Positions 8,151-16,105 of a stretch of DNA of 57,167 nt are shown one piece after another. How positions within the stretch are numbered: position 1 is the first letter of the stretch; every line of letters starts with the position of its first letter. Origin of the DNA: RGIG1959 sp045604545 (GTDB taxonomy: Bacteria > Bacillota > Clostridia > Oscillospirales > Acutalibacteraceae); NCBI GenBank assembly GCA_045604545.1, contig JAZUOG010000030.1, positions 1-57,167 on the forward strand, given 5' to 3'. The position numbers and the translations under genes are program-made. A model generated the notes under the pieces. It saw only the letters and a program-made list of their open reading frames with translations, was not told where the DNA came from and ran no database searches.

Positions 8151-9275
8151 ATGAAAGATATCATTACACTCAAAGACATTGCTGTGTCATTCGACGGAGA
8201 AAAGATTCTTGATGGACTGGATCTGAGTATCCATGATGGAGAGTTTGTCACGTTGCTCGGCCCTTCGGGTTGCGGTAAGACGACGACCTTGCGCATTATC
8301 GGCGGCTTCATCACACCTGACAGCGGCGATGTCTTTTTTGGTGACCAGCGCGTCAACAAGGTGCCGCCGCATAAACGCCGCGTCAACACCATTTTCCAGC
8401 GCTATGCGCTCTTTCCGCATCTGAACGTCTATGAAAATGTAGCGTTCGGTATGCGTGTACAAAAAAAGAGCAAACAGGAGATCGCCGAGACGGTTGAGCA
8501 GATGTTGGCACTTGTCAACCTGAAAGGCTTTGAAAAACGCAATATATCCACCTTGTCGGGCGGACAGCAACAGCGTGTCGCGATTGCGCGCGCGCTTGCT
8601 AATCGCCCGAAGGTGCTTCTTCTCGATGAGCCGCTCGCCGCTCTTGACCTCAAGCTCCGCAAGGATATGCAAGTCGAGTTGAAAAACATTCAGAAGAGCC
8701 TCGGTATCACGTTCGTGTATGTTACTCACGATCAGGAAGAAGCGCTGTCTATGTCCGACACCGTTGTTGTCATGGATGGCGGCCGTATTCAGCAGATCGG
8801 CACACCGCTGGATATTTACAACGAGCCGCAGAACGCGTTCGTGGCGGATTTTATCGGCGAAAGCAACATTCTTGACGGCATCATGCGCGAGGACTACCTT
8901 GTGGAATTCTTCGGAAAAACCTTCCGCTGTGTCGACTGCGGCTTTGATAAGGACGAGCCCGTTGATGTTGTTGTCCGTCCTGAGGATATCGATATCGTTG
9001 AACCTGAAAAGGGCGATCTGATCGGTCGCGTGACCAACCTCACCTTTAAAGGCGTTCATTATGAGATCATTGTCGATGTCAAGGGTTTCAAGTGGATGAT
9101 TCAGACCACCGACTTCCATGCGGTTGACAGCGTGATCGGCATCATGATCGATCCGCAGGAAATTCAGGTTATGAAAAAGTCCGAATACTCCGGTCTTTAC
9201 GGCGACTACAGCTCGTTCTCCGAAGAGTTCGACGAGCTCGCTGATCCCGACGCGCAGAACGGAGAAGAGTCATGA
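8151..9275 (+). CDS. potA: Polyamine-type ABC transporter ATP-binding protein PotA
   Basis: 374-residue ATPase that powers spermidine/putrescine uptake. Walker A is GPSGCGKT (37-44), the signature is LSGGQQQR (135-142), Walker B is LLLDEPLAALD with D159/E160, and the H-loop is YVTHDQEEA. A C-terminal TOBE-type regulatory domain occupies about 270-350. The start is ambiguous: the run of G at 8136-8140 is 10 bases before the ATG at 8151 and 4 before an in-frame ATG at 8145. I prefer 8151, which also matches the usual PotA N-terminus. The ribosome binding site is part of the complementary leader segment described above. It overlaps potB by 4 bases (ATGA). Confidence 0.93.
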   Translation: MKDIITLKDIAVSFDGEKILDGLDLSIHDGEFVTLLGPSGCGKTTTLRIIGGFITPDSGDVFFGDQRVNKVPPHKRRVNTIFQRYALFPHLNVYENVAFGMRVQKKSKQEIAETVEQMLALVNLKGFEKRNISTLSGGQQQRVAIARALANRPKVLLLDEPLAALDLKLRKDMQVELKNIQKSLGITFVYVTHDQEEALSMSDTVVVMDGGRIQQIGTPLDIYNEPQNAFVADFIGESNILDGIMREDYLVEFFGKTFRCVDCGFDKDEPVDVVVRPEDIDIVEPEKGDLIGRVTNLTFKGVHYEIIVDVKGFKWMIQTTDFHAVDSVIGIMIDPQEIQVMKKSEYSGLYGDYSSFSEEFDELADPDAQNGEES

Positions 9276-10135
9276 AAAAGAAAACACCTTGGCTCGCCGC
9301 TCCGTTCGGCTTGTGGATGGCGATCTTTACGCTCGTGCCGATCGGCATGGTGCTCTATTTCGCCTTTACCGACGGAAACGGTCACATCACATTTGACAAT
9401 ATCCGTGAGATTTTTGCTTATGATCCCGAACTCGGCGAGACCTTGCTCACAGGGTCTCACGTGACAACGATTTTATATTCCTTGTGGCTGGGCTTGTTGA
9501 CCACGGTCATTTCGCTTGTGATCGCTTATCCGCTGGCGTTTTCCATTTCCCGTGCCTCGGAACGGACACAGCTGACAATGGTCATGCTTGTCATGCTTCC
9601 CATGTGGATGAACTTCCTGCTCCGTACGCAAGCGCTCAAGAGTCTCATTTCCGAATCGGGACTGATCAGTCAGTTCCTCGGTTTGTTTGGCATGGGACCT
9701 CTCAACATCATGAACAGTGATGTGGCGATCGTGATCGGCCTTGTATATGATTTTCTGCCGTACATGGTGTTACCGCTCTATTCTGTTATGGTCAAGATCG
9801 ACAAGAGCGAAATTGAGGCGGCGCAGGATCTCGGTGCCAATGCATGGGCGGTGTTTCGCCGCGTGGTGTTGCCGATGTCCATTCCCGGCATTCTCAACGG
9901 TATCACGATGGTATTTGTGCCTTCCGTCAGCACCTTCGTTATTTCCACATTGCTCGGCGGCAGTAAGCATATGATGATCGGTGATGTCATCGAAAGCATG
10001 TTTGTCGGCGAAGCGCCCAATATGGCGGTCGGATCGGCACTGTCTCTTGTTCTGATGGTTCTCATTCTTATCAGCATGGCGGTCACACGTCTCGTTGATA
10101 AGAGCGATGAGGAGGAAGGGGGACTCGTGATATGA
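9272..10135 (+). CDS. potB: Polyamine-type ABC transporter permease PotB
   Basis: 287-residue inner-membrane permease of the binding-protein-dependent transport family with six predicted membrane segments. The first is LAAPFGLWMAIFTLVPIGMV. The cytoplasmic EAA loop reads EAAQDLGANAWAVFRRVVLP (about 183-202), which docks on PotA. Its ATG overlaps the potA stop and its own stop overlaps potC, so translation is coupled. It would form a heterodimeric channel with PotC. Confidence 0.92.
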   Translation: MKKKTPWLAAPFGLWMAIFTLVPIGMVLYFAFTDGNGHITFDNIREIFAYDPELGETLLTGSHVTTILYSLWLGLLTTVISLVIAYPLAFSISRASERTQLTMVMLVMLPMWMNFLLRTQALKSLISESGLISQFLGLFGMGPLNIMNSDVAIVIGLVYDFLPYMVLPLYSVMVKIDKSEIEAAQDLGANAWAVFRRVVLPMSIPGILNGITMVFVPSVSTFVISTLLGGSKHMMIGDVIESMFVGEAPNMAVGSALSLVLMVLILISMAVTRLVDKSDEEEGGLVI

Positions 10136-10941
10136 AGACGCTTTCCAAGATTTATAATTTTCTCATTTTCACACTGCTGTATTTCCCGATCGTGATGGTG
10201 ATCGTGTTTTCGTTCAACAGTGCTCGTTATACCCCCATGGAGTGGAAGGAATTTTCCTTCAAATGGTATGGGTTATTGTTTGAAAATGAAGAGATCCTCG
10301 AATCGCTTGCCGTGACACTGCAGGTGGCATTGATTGCTACGGTGGTGTCCACCATCATTGGTACGATGGCGGCGATCGGTATCCACGCAATGAACGGAAA
10401 ACTGCGCAGTGTCATGCTGACCGTTAACCATTTCCCGATGGTGAACCCCGAAATCGTGACCGGCGTGGCTTTCATGCTGCTCTTTGTGGCAATTTCGGCA
10501 TCGATCGGCATCTTTGAAACCGGCTTTTTCACGCTGTGTATCGCACATATCACATTCTGCACGCCGTATGTTGTGTTGCAGGTGATGCCGAAGCTTCGCC
10601 AGATGAACAAGCACCTGTATGAAGCGGCGCCTGACCTTGGTTGCACACCGGTCCGTGCATTCCTGAAAGTGATGGTGCCGGAGATCCTTCCCGGCATTTT
10701 CACCGGTGCGCTCATGGCGTTCACCATTTCGCTTGATGATTTTGCCATCAGCTATTTCACATCGGGCTCTTCTGCACAAACCCTGCCTGTGACGATCTAT
10801 TCGATGGTCAAACGTCCCGTTACGCCGGAAATTTACGCGTTATCAACGCTCTTGTTCGGCACGGTGCTGGTGTTGCTGTTGCTTGCCAACATCGGTCAGA
10901 TCCGCGACTTGGCGCGCGGCAAATCCAAAAACGCCAAATGA
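10132..10941 (+). CDS. potC: Polyamine-type ABC transporter permease PotC
   Basis: 269-residue permease, six predicted membrane segments. The N-terminus (FTLLYFPIVMVIVFSFNSAR) and the EAA loop YEAAPDLGCTPVRAFLKVMV (about 163-182) are typical of PotC. The segment SLDDFAISYFTSG is a strong PotC-family motif. Start ATG overlaps the potB stop by 4 bases. A 28-base gap with an AAAGGAGG site leads to potD. Confidence 0.92.
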   Translation: MKTLSKIYNFLIFTLLYFPIVMVIVFSFNSARYTPMEWKEFSFKWYGLLFENEEILESLAVTLQVALIATVVSTIIGTMAAIGIHAMNGKLRSVMLTVNHFPMVNPEIVTGVAFMLLFVAISASIGIFETGFFTLCIAHITFCTPYVVLQVMPKLRQMNKHLYEAAPDLGCTPVRAFLKVMVPEILPGIFTGALMAFTISLDDFAISYFTSGSSAQTLPVTIYSMVKRPVTPEIYALSTLLFGTVLVLLLLANIGQIRDLARGKSKNAK

Positions 10942-10969
10942 TCCTCTGTGGTAAAGGAGGTATGCTGTT

Positions 10970-12091
10970 TTGAAAAAATGTATATCCCTCTGCTTGGCAT
11001 TGATTATGTTGCTTTGTTGCTGTGCATGCAGTGATGAAGTTGTTGTCGATGAAGAGGAAGAGGTGATCTGGGATTGGGAAAGTGAGCCCCAAGCCCCTTC
11101 TACGGGCATCACCCTGAATGTCTATAACTGGGGTGAATATATTGATGATGAGCTTCTCGATGTCAACGCGGCGTTTACGCATCTGACCGGTATCAAGGTG
11201 AATTATAAAACGTTTGACAGTAACGAGGATATGTTCGCCCTTATTCAGTCGGGAGCCGCCAAATATGATGTGGTGATCCCGTCGGATTACATGATCGGTA
11301 AAATGATCGAGGCGGACCTTCTGGCCAAGCTCAATTTTGACAATATCCCGAATTATCATTATATTGACGATCAATATAAAGGACTCGAATATGACCCCCT
11401 CAATGAGTATTCCGTTCCTTACACATGGGGCGTTGTCGGTATTTTCTACAACACCAAATACGTTGCCGAAGAAGACCTTTCGCAAGGCTGGGATCTGTTG
11501 TGGGACGAGGATTACAAAGACCGCATCATGATGATCAACAATCCTCGCGATGCGTTTGGCATTGTTCAGAAAAAGCTCGGTTATTCTCTTAACACCACCG
11601 ATGAAGACGAACTTGAACAGTGTTATCTTGAACTCAAACGTCAGAAACCGCTTCTTCAGGCGTACGTCATGGATCAGATTTATGACCGTATGATCAACGA
11701 GGAAGCATGGATCGCGCCCTATTACAACGGCGATGCCTGTATCATCATGGACGAAGAGGAAGGCAATCCCGATGTCAGCTTTTTTGTGCCTGACGAAGGC
11801 ACCAACCTGTTTGTTGACGCAATGTGTGTGCTCAAAGACAGCAAGCACAAAGAGGCGGCAGAAGCGTATATCAACTTTATGTGTATTCCCGAAGTGGCCT
11901 ATGCCAACGCGGAGTATATCGGCTATTCCTCGCCGCACACAGGCGCTATCGATATGCTTGATGAGGAGACCAAAAACGATCCGATCTATTATCCCGACGA
12001 AGCGATCCTGGATCGGTCGGAGGTGTATATCACCCTGCCGGAGTCTGCCAACCGCTTCATCAATGATCTCTGGCTCAAATTGAAACGATAG
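10970..12091 (+). CDS. potD: Polyamine-type ABC transporter substrate-binding lipoprotein PotD
   Basis: 373-residue extracellular binding protein of the PotD/PotF family. It starts with TTG at 10970, nine bases after AAAGGAGG. The signal peptide is KKCISLCLALIMLLCCCAC, and lipidation is probably at C20. The lipobox is odd: cysteines occupy positions where leucine and small residues are usual. An acidic linker (about 22-45, DEEEEVIWDWE) precedes the binding fold, which opens with LNVYNWGEYIDDELL, the motif that names this family. Further family motifs are YDVVIPSDYMI and YSVPYTWGVVGIFYN. The ligand is inferred to be spermidine or putrescine from family membership only. Confidence 0.9.
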   Translation: MKKCISLCLALIMLLCCCACSDEVVVDEEEEVIWDWESEPQAPSTGITLNVYNWGEYIDDELLDVNAAFTHLTGIKVNYKTFDSNEDMFALIQSGAAKYDVVIPSDYMIGKMIEADLLAKLNFDNIPNYHYIDDQYKGLEYDPLNEYSVPYTWGVVGIFYNTKYVAEEDLSQGWDLLWDEDYKDRIMMINNPRDAFGIVQKKLGYSLNTTDEDELEQCYLELKRQKPLLQAYVMDQIYDRMINEEAWIAPYYNGDACIIMDEEEGNPDVSFFVPDEGTNLFVDAMCVLKDSKHKEAAEAYINFMCIPEVAYANAEYIGYSSPHTGAIDMLDEETKNDPIYYPDEAILDRSEVYITLPESANRFINDLWLKLKR

Positions 12092-12103
12092 GAGAGGGTA
12101 TTT

Positions 12104-12979
12104 GTGTTGACAACACTGAAAAACGATCAATTGACTGTCACTGTCAGTTCCAAGGGCGCTGAGGTACAAAGCATTTTTGCCAATGGTATCGACTATCTCT
12201 GGGACGGTCATGCACCGTATTGGAACCGTCGCTCGCCGACATTGTTCCCGAGCATCGGCGCGCTTCGCAACAATTTTGCCACTTCCGCCAACGGTGATAT
12301 CAAGCTCCCGAAGCACGGTTTTTCCCGTGATGCGGCATTTGAGGTGGTGGAACAAAGTGATACCTCTGTGACCTATTGCTACACCGACAATGAGCAGACG
12401 CTTGCGATGTATCCGTATCATTTTGCGTTTTATGTCACGCATGCCATCGAAGGCAACACCGTGAAGACGACCTACACCGTCAAAAATACGGGCGACGTCA
12501 ACATGCCGTTCTGTGTCGGCGGACATCCCGCGTTTAATGTGCCGCTTGTCGAAGGTGAAGCGTACACCGATTATGTGGTGGAATTTGAGAAAAACGAAAC
12601 CGCGGATTGTCCGTTGATCGATATGCAGACCTGCCTCATTGCCGATGAGACCTTTAACCGCTTACTCACAAACGAAAAGAGCTTCCGTCTCAATCATGTG
12701 CTGTTCCGCGGCGATGCACTGGTATTTGAGAATCTTGTTTCCAAATCCGTCAAGCTGTATTCCTCGAAATGCGGTCACGGTATCGAGATGGATATTTCGG
12801 GATTCCCGACCTTTGCCGTGTGGACGATGGTGGACGATCAGCCGTTTGTGTGCTTTGAACCGTGGCAGGGTGGTGCGACCCGCAACAGTGAGGATGATGT
12901 ATTCGAACATAAAAACAATGTGGTGATTGCCGCTCCCGGCGAAACCCATAGCTTCACCTATTCTGTGAGGGTGTTCTGA
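12104..12979 (+). CDS. Aldose 1-epimerase family protein (LacX/GalM-like)
   Basis: 291-residue beta-sandwich sugar mutarotase-like protein. The N-terminal YWNRRSPTLFPSIGALRN and KHGFSRDAAFEV, and later GGHPAFNVPL with the conserved histidine, mark the LacX branch of the aldose epimerase family rather than classical GalM. A catalytic base glutamate is likely in FVCFEPWQG. The start is GTG at 12104, preceded by GGAGAGGG overlapping the potD stop; TTG at 12107 is a possible alternative. It lies 12 bases after potD and so may be read from the pot promoter. The natural sugar, possibly a phosphorylated hexose, is not evident. Confidence 0.85.
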   Translation: MLTTLKNDQLTVTVSSKGAEVQSIFANGIDYLWDGHAPYWNRRSPTLFPSIGALRNNFATSANGDIKLPKHGFSRDAAFEVVEQSDTSVTYCYTDNEQTLAMYPYHFAFYVTHAIEGNTVKTTYTVKNTGDVNMPFCVGGHPAFNVPLVEGEAYTDYVVEFEKNETADCPLIDMQTCLIADETFNRLLTNEKSFRLNHVLFRGDALVFENLVSKSVKLYSSKCGHGIEMDISGFPTFAVWTMVDDQPFVCFEPWQGGATRNSEDDVFEHKNNVVIAAPGETHSFTYSVRVF

Positions 12980-13629
12980 TGATCAAAGCGATTCTCTTTG
13001 ATTTGGATGGCACGCTTGTCGACACGCTGATGGATCTCGCTAATGCCGCAAACAGGGTTCTTGAGATGCACGGTCTTCCCGGTCATGAGCTTGATGCTTA
13101 TCGTCGCTTTGTCGGAAACGGCGCCAAAAATCTGATGATGCAGTGTTCGGGTGCGACAGACGAAGCATTGATCGAGCGACTGTACAGCGACTTTTTGACG
13201 GTCTATGATAAAAGCTGTCTTGAGACGGTTCGGCCCTATGACGGAACTGTCGAGCTTCTCGATGAGCTGATTGCCAAAGGCTACCGTCTTGGTGTTGTCA
13301 CCAATAAGCCCCATGAACAGGCGCTGCGCATCGTTGAAAACCTGTTCGGTGATCGGTTCTTGTGTGTCTTCGGCGGGTGTGACCGCTATCCGCGAAAACC
13401 CGATCCCGCATCGGTCATGCTTGCGGCACAGCAAATCGGCGTTGCCGTCAAAGACTGTCTTTTTGTCGGCGATTCCGACGTGGATGTCCGCACTGCGCAC
13501 GCGGCGGGTATTCCTTGTGTCGGTTGCAGCTTCGGTTTTCGTGGGGAAGAGGAGCTGCGCTCGGCCGGCGCAGACGGTCTTATCAACAAATTTTCCGAAC
13601 TTACAAATTTCTTATTGCTTTTTGAATAA
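12979..13629 (+). CDS. gph: HAD-family phosphatase, phosphoglycolate phosphatase-like
   Basis: 216-residue haloacid dehalogenase superfamily hydrolase. Motif I is FDLDGTLVDT (7-16, nucleophile D8 and acid D10), motif II is VVTNKP, the motif III lysine lies in YPRKPDP, and motif IV is FVGDSDVDVRTA. A helical cap sits between motifs I and II, as in Gph/PGP. The ATG shares one base with the stop of the preceding gene, indicating coupled translation. Phosphoglycolate is the textbook substrate of this subfamily, but sugar phosphates are equally plausible beside an epimerase. Confidence 0.85.
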   Translation: MIKAILFDLDGTLVDTLMDLANAANRVLEMHGLPGHELDAYRRFVGNGAKNLMMQCSGATDEALIERLYSDFLTVYDKSCLETVRPYDGTVELLDELIAKGYRLGVVTNKPHEQALRIVENLFGDRFLCVFGGCDRYPRKPDPASVMLAAQQIGVAVKDCLFVGDSDVDVRTAHAAGIPCVGCSFGFRGEEELRSAGADGLINKFSELTNFLLLFE

Positions 13630-13644
13630 AAATACAGTATACTT
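13615..13644 (+). promoter_or_regulatory. Candidate SigA promoter of the amino acid transporter operon
   Basis: TTGCTT (13615-13620), 18-base spacer, TATACT (13639-13644), overlapping the last codons of the upstream phosphatase gene. The -10 sits inside a small inverted repeat AAATACA/TGTATTT (13630-13636, 13644-13650). Confidence 0.6.
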
Positions 13645-13698
13645 GTATTTGTTAATTTTGCAGTCAACGTATGATTGCTAAAAAGGAGCGTTACGATT

Positions 13699-14505
13699 AT
13701 GAAAAACTTTAAAAAGCTGATGGCAGCTATGCTTGCCGTACTGATGCTGGTCACCTTTACTGCCTGCGGCGAAAAACCTGCTACGGAGCCTACCGGTGAT
13801 GACAACACGGATACGGACACTGCTGCTAACCTGAACCTGCAGACCGAAGGCGTCCTTGTGATGGGCACCAACGCGGAATTCCCGCCCTTCGAGTATGAAG
13901 AAGGCGGCGAAGTTGTCGGTCTTGATGCGGAAATGATGCAAGAGGTCGCAGAGCGTATCGGCGTTGAACTCGAAATCAAGAACATGGCGTTCGATTCTCT
14001 TCCCGAAGCCCTTAACGCTAAAGAAATCGATTGCATCGCGGCCGGCTTGACGGTGAATCCCGACCGTGAAGAGGTTATGTCCTTCACGGAAGGCTACTAC
14101 ACTGCTTCTCAGACCATTATTGTCAAAAAAGACAGCGACATCGCTTCTGCCGAGGCGCTGACCGACAAGAAGATTGGTTGCCAAAGCGGCACTACCGGTC
14201 AATGGACCGCGGAAGAGTACACCGACGTGGCCAACATCGTCCCCTTTGCAAATGGCGCTTTGGCTGTTGAAGCTCTTATCAACAATCAGGTTGATGCGGT
14301 TATCATTGATAATAACCCCGCTAAAGAGTACGGCACTCAGTACAACGAGCAGGTCACTCTGATCGAGGATCAGTTTGAAGCAGAGACCTATGCGGTTGCT
14401 GTGGCAAAAGAAAACACCAATTTGTGCAAAGCTATCGATGATGCTATCAAAGCCATGAAGGCTGATGGCACGTTTGATACGATCGTTGACAAGTACATTA
14501 AATAA
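13699..14505 (+). CDS. Polar amino acid ABC transporter substrate-binding lipoprotein
   Basis: 268-residue binding protein of the family 3 (GlnH/HisJ/FliY) type. The signal peptide ends in a lipobox (TFTAC) with lipidated C23. An acidic/Thr-rich linker (about 26-46) precedes the two-lobed fold, which begins with LVMGTNAEFPPFEYEEGGEVVG, followed by GLDAEMMQEVAERIG. The pattern EFPPFEYE and GLTVNPDREEVMSFTEGYY fits binders of polar or charged amino acids such as glutamine. The start at 13699 follows AAAAAGGAG. Upstream in-frame ATG at 13675 lacks a site. A terminator-like hairpin separates it from the permease gene. Confidence 0.92.
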   Translation: MKNFKKLMAAMLAVLMLVTFTACGEKPATEPTGDDNTDTDTAANLNLQTEGVLVMGTNAEFPPFEYEEGGEVVGLDAEMMQEVAERIGVELEIKNMAFDSLPEALNAKEIDCIAAGLTVNPDREEVMSFTEGYYTASQTIIVKKDSDIASAEALTDKKIGCQSGTTGQWTAEEYTDVANIVPFANGALAVEALINNQVDAVIIDNNPAKEYGTQYNEQVTLIEDQFEAETYAVAVAKENTNLCKAIDDAIKAMKADGTFDTIVDKYIK

Positions 14506-14521
14506 TTCTTTTGACTCAACT

Positions 14522-14556
14522 CCGAAAGCCGACTGTGTTTGACGGTCGGCTTTCGG
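14522..14556 (+). terminator. Intra-operon terminator/attenuator hairpin
   Basis: CCGAAAGCCGAC pairs with GTCGGCTTTCGG across a 10-base loop, followed by a modest T-rich run (TTTGTATGTTT). Lying between the binding protein and the permease, it probably lets some readthrough pass and keeps the binding protein in excess. Confidence 0.75.
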
Positions 14557-14610
14557 TTTGTATGTTTATAAATTGCATGTGAATTTGTTGGAAGGGAGGA
14601 GCGCTGTCGT

Positions 14611-15375
14611 ATGTTTGACGGTATTATTCAAGCGTTCCAAGACATGGTATCCGGTTTTTCGAATGCGGTGTTTGTGTCGGTAATTAAAGAAGACCGTTAT
14701 GTATATCTTCTCGACGGTTTGTGGGTGTCCTTGCAATTGACACTTATCGCGGCGGCAATCGGTATTGTGATCGGACTTCTTGTGGCGGTGGCGAAACTTC
14801 AGAATTTAGAGGCGCCGTCGAGAAATGCGGTTACACGCGTACTTAGAAAATGGCTCGTCGGCATAGCGAACGGGTATGTTTCCATTATTCGCGGTACGCC
14901 TGCTGTTGTGCAATTATTGGTGATTTATTTTATCATTTTCGGTCGTTTGCTTCAGCCTGTTTTCCCGGGCGTACCCGATATGATTATTGCTGCCATTGCG
15001 TTTGGTATTAACTCCGGTGCGTATGTAGCGGAAATTATCCGAGCGGGCATTATGGCAGTGGATAAAGGACAAACCGAGGCGGGACGTTCTCTTGGTTTGT
15101 CCGGTACGACCACGATGATGTATATCGTCATTCCGCAAGCGGTCAAAAACGTGCTTCCCGCTCTCGTTAATGAATTGATCGTGTTGTTTAAAGAAACCTC
15201 TGTTGCGGGTTATATCGGTTTGCTTGATCTGACAAAGGGCGCTACCACGATCGGTGCTGTGGCGTATGACTATATGATTCCTCTTCTTTGTGCGGCATAC
15301 ATTTACTTTATCATCACCACGGTGATGACTGCCGGCATGAATAAGCTTGAAAGGAGGATGCGTCGCGGTGATTGA
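14611..15375 (+). CDS. Polar amino acid ABC transporter permease
   Basis: 254-residue permease of the HisM/GlnP family. It has an N-terminal amphipathic stretch, then hydrophobic segments beginning LLDGLWVSLQLTLIAAAIGIVIG. The motif SIIRGTPAVVQLLVIYF (about 91-107) is diagnostic. The EAA loop is EAGRSLGLSGTTTMMYIVIP (about 156-175). A GGAGGAG ribosome binding site precedes the ATG. Its end overlaps the ATPase gene by 8 bases. With only one permease gene, it probably works as a homodimer. Confidence 0.93.
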   Translation: MFDGIIQAFQDMVSGFSNAVFVSVIKEDRYVYLLDGLWVSLQLTLIAAAIGIVIGLLVAVAKLQNLEAPSRNAVTRVLRKWLVGIANGYVSIIRGTPAVVQLLVIYFIIFGRLLQPVFPGVPDMIIAAIAFGINSGAYVAEIIRAGIMAVDKGQTEAGRSLGLSGTTTMMYIVIPQAVKNVLPALVNELIVLFKETSVAGYIGLLDLTKGATTIGAVAYDYMIPLLCAAYIYFIITTVMTAGMNKLERRMRRGD

Positions 15376-16090
15376 TGTTATTAACCTTCATAAATACTTT
15401 GGTGAACTGGAAGTTCTCAAAGGTGTTGATGTACATATCAACAAAGGCGACTGCGTTTGTGTTGTCGGTCCTTCCGGTGGCGGTAAGTCAACCTTTTTGC
15501 GATGCATCAATCTTCTTGAGGTCCCTACAAAGGGCGATATTGTCATTGAAGGTGTGTCGGCGATGCAGAATATGCGTCGTATTGATAAACTTCGTGAAAA
15601 GGTCGGCATGGTGTTCCAACAATTCAATCTGTTTCCGAATATGACCGTGTTGAACAATGTTACGTTTGCACCGGTAAAGTTGAAGAAGATGACAAAGGAA
15701 CAAGCCCATAAACGCGGTATGGAATTACTCGCACGCGTTGGTCTCGAAGAAAAAGCAAACGAATATCCCAACCGTTTGTCCGGTGGTCAAAAGCAACGTG
15801 TTGCCATTGCCAGAGCGCTGGCTATGGAGCCGGATGTGCTGTTGTTTGATGAACCGACATCAGCGCTTGATCCCGAAATGGTTGGCGAAGTACTTGAGGT
15901 TATGAAACAGCTTGCCGAAAGTAAAACAACCATGATTGTCGTAACACATGAAATGGGTTTTGCTCGTGAAGTAGGCAATCGTGTATTGTTTATGGATGGC
16001 GGTGTGATTGCGGAAGACGGCGCTCCAAGCGACATTTTCAACAATCCGAAATGCGACAGACTTAAGCAATTCCTGTCTAAAGTGCTGTAA
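15368..16090 (+). CDS. Polar amino acid ABC transporter ATP-binding protein
   Basis: 240-residue ATPase of the GlnQ/HisP family. Walker A is GPSGGGKST, the signature is LSGGQKQRVAIARAL, Walker B is LLFDEPTSALDPE, and the H-loop is VVTHEMGFAREV. The preferred start is GTG at 15368, ten bases after AAGGAGG; a TTG at 15347 would put the ribosome binding site inside the gene. Together with the preceding two genes it completes an importer. Confidence 0.94.
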   Translation: MIDVINLHKYFGELEVLKGVDVHINKGDCVCVVGPSGGGKSTFLRCINLLEVPTKGDIVIEGVSAMQNMRRIDKLREKVGMVFQQFNLFPNMTVLNNVTFAPVKLKKMTKEQAHKRGMELLARVGLEEKANEYPNRLSGGQKQRVAIARALAMEPDVLLFDEPTSALDPEMVGEVLEVMKQLAESKTTMIVVTHEMGFAREVGNRVLFMDGGVIAEDGAPSDIFNNPKCDRLKQFLSKVL

Positions 16091-16105
16091 AGGAGGCGGA
16101 TAACA

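Noticed and set aside
10820..12526. 568-codon open frame antisense across potC, potD and the epimerase gene
   Set aside because: It crosses several real genes on the other strand, lacks a start signal and has composition typical of a mirror frame.
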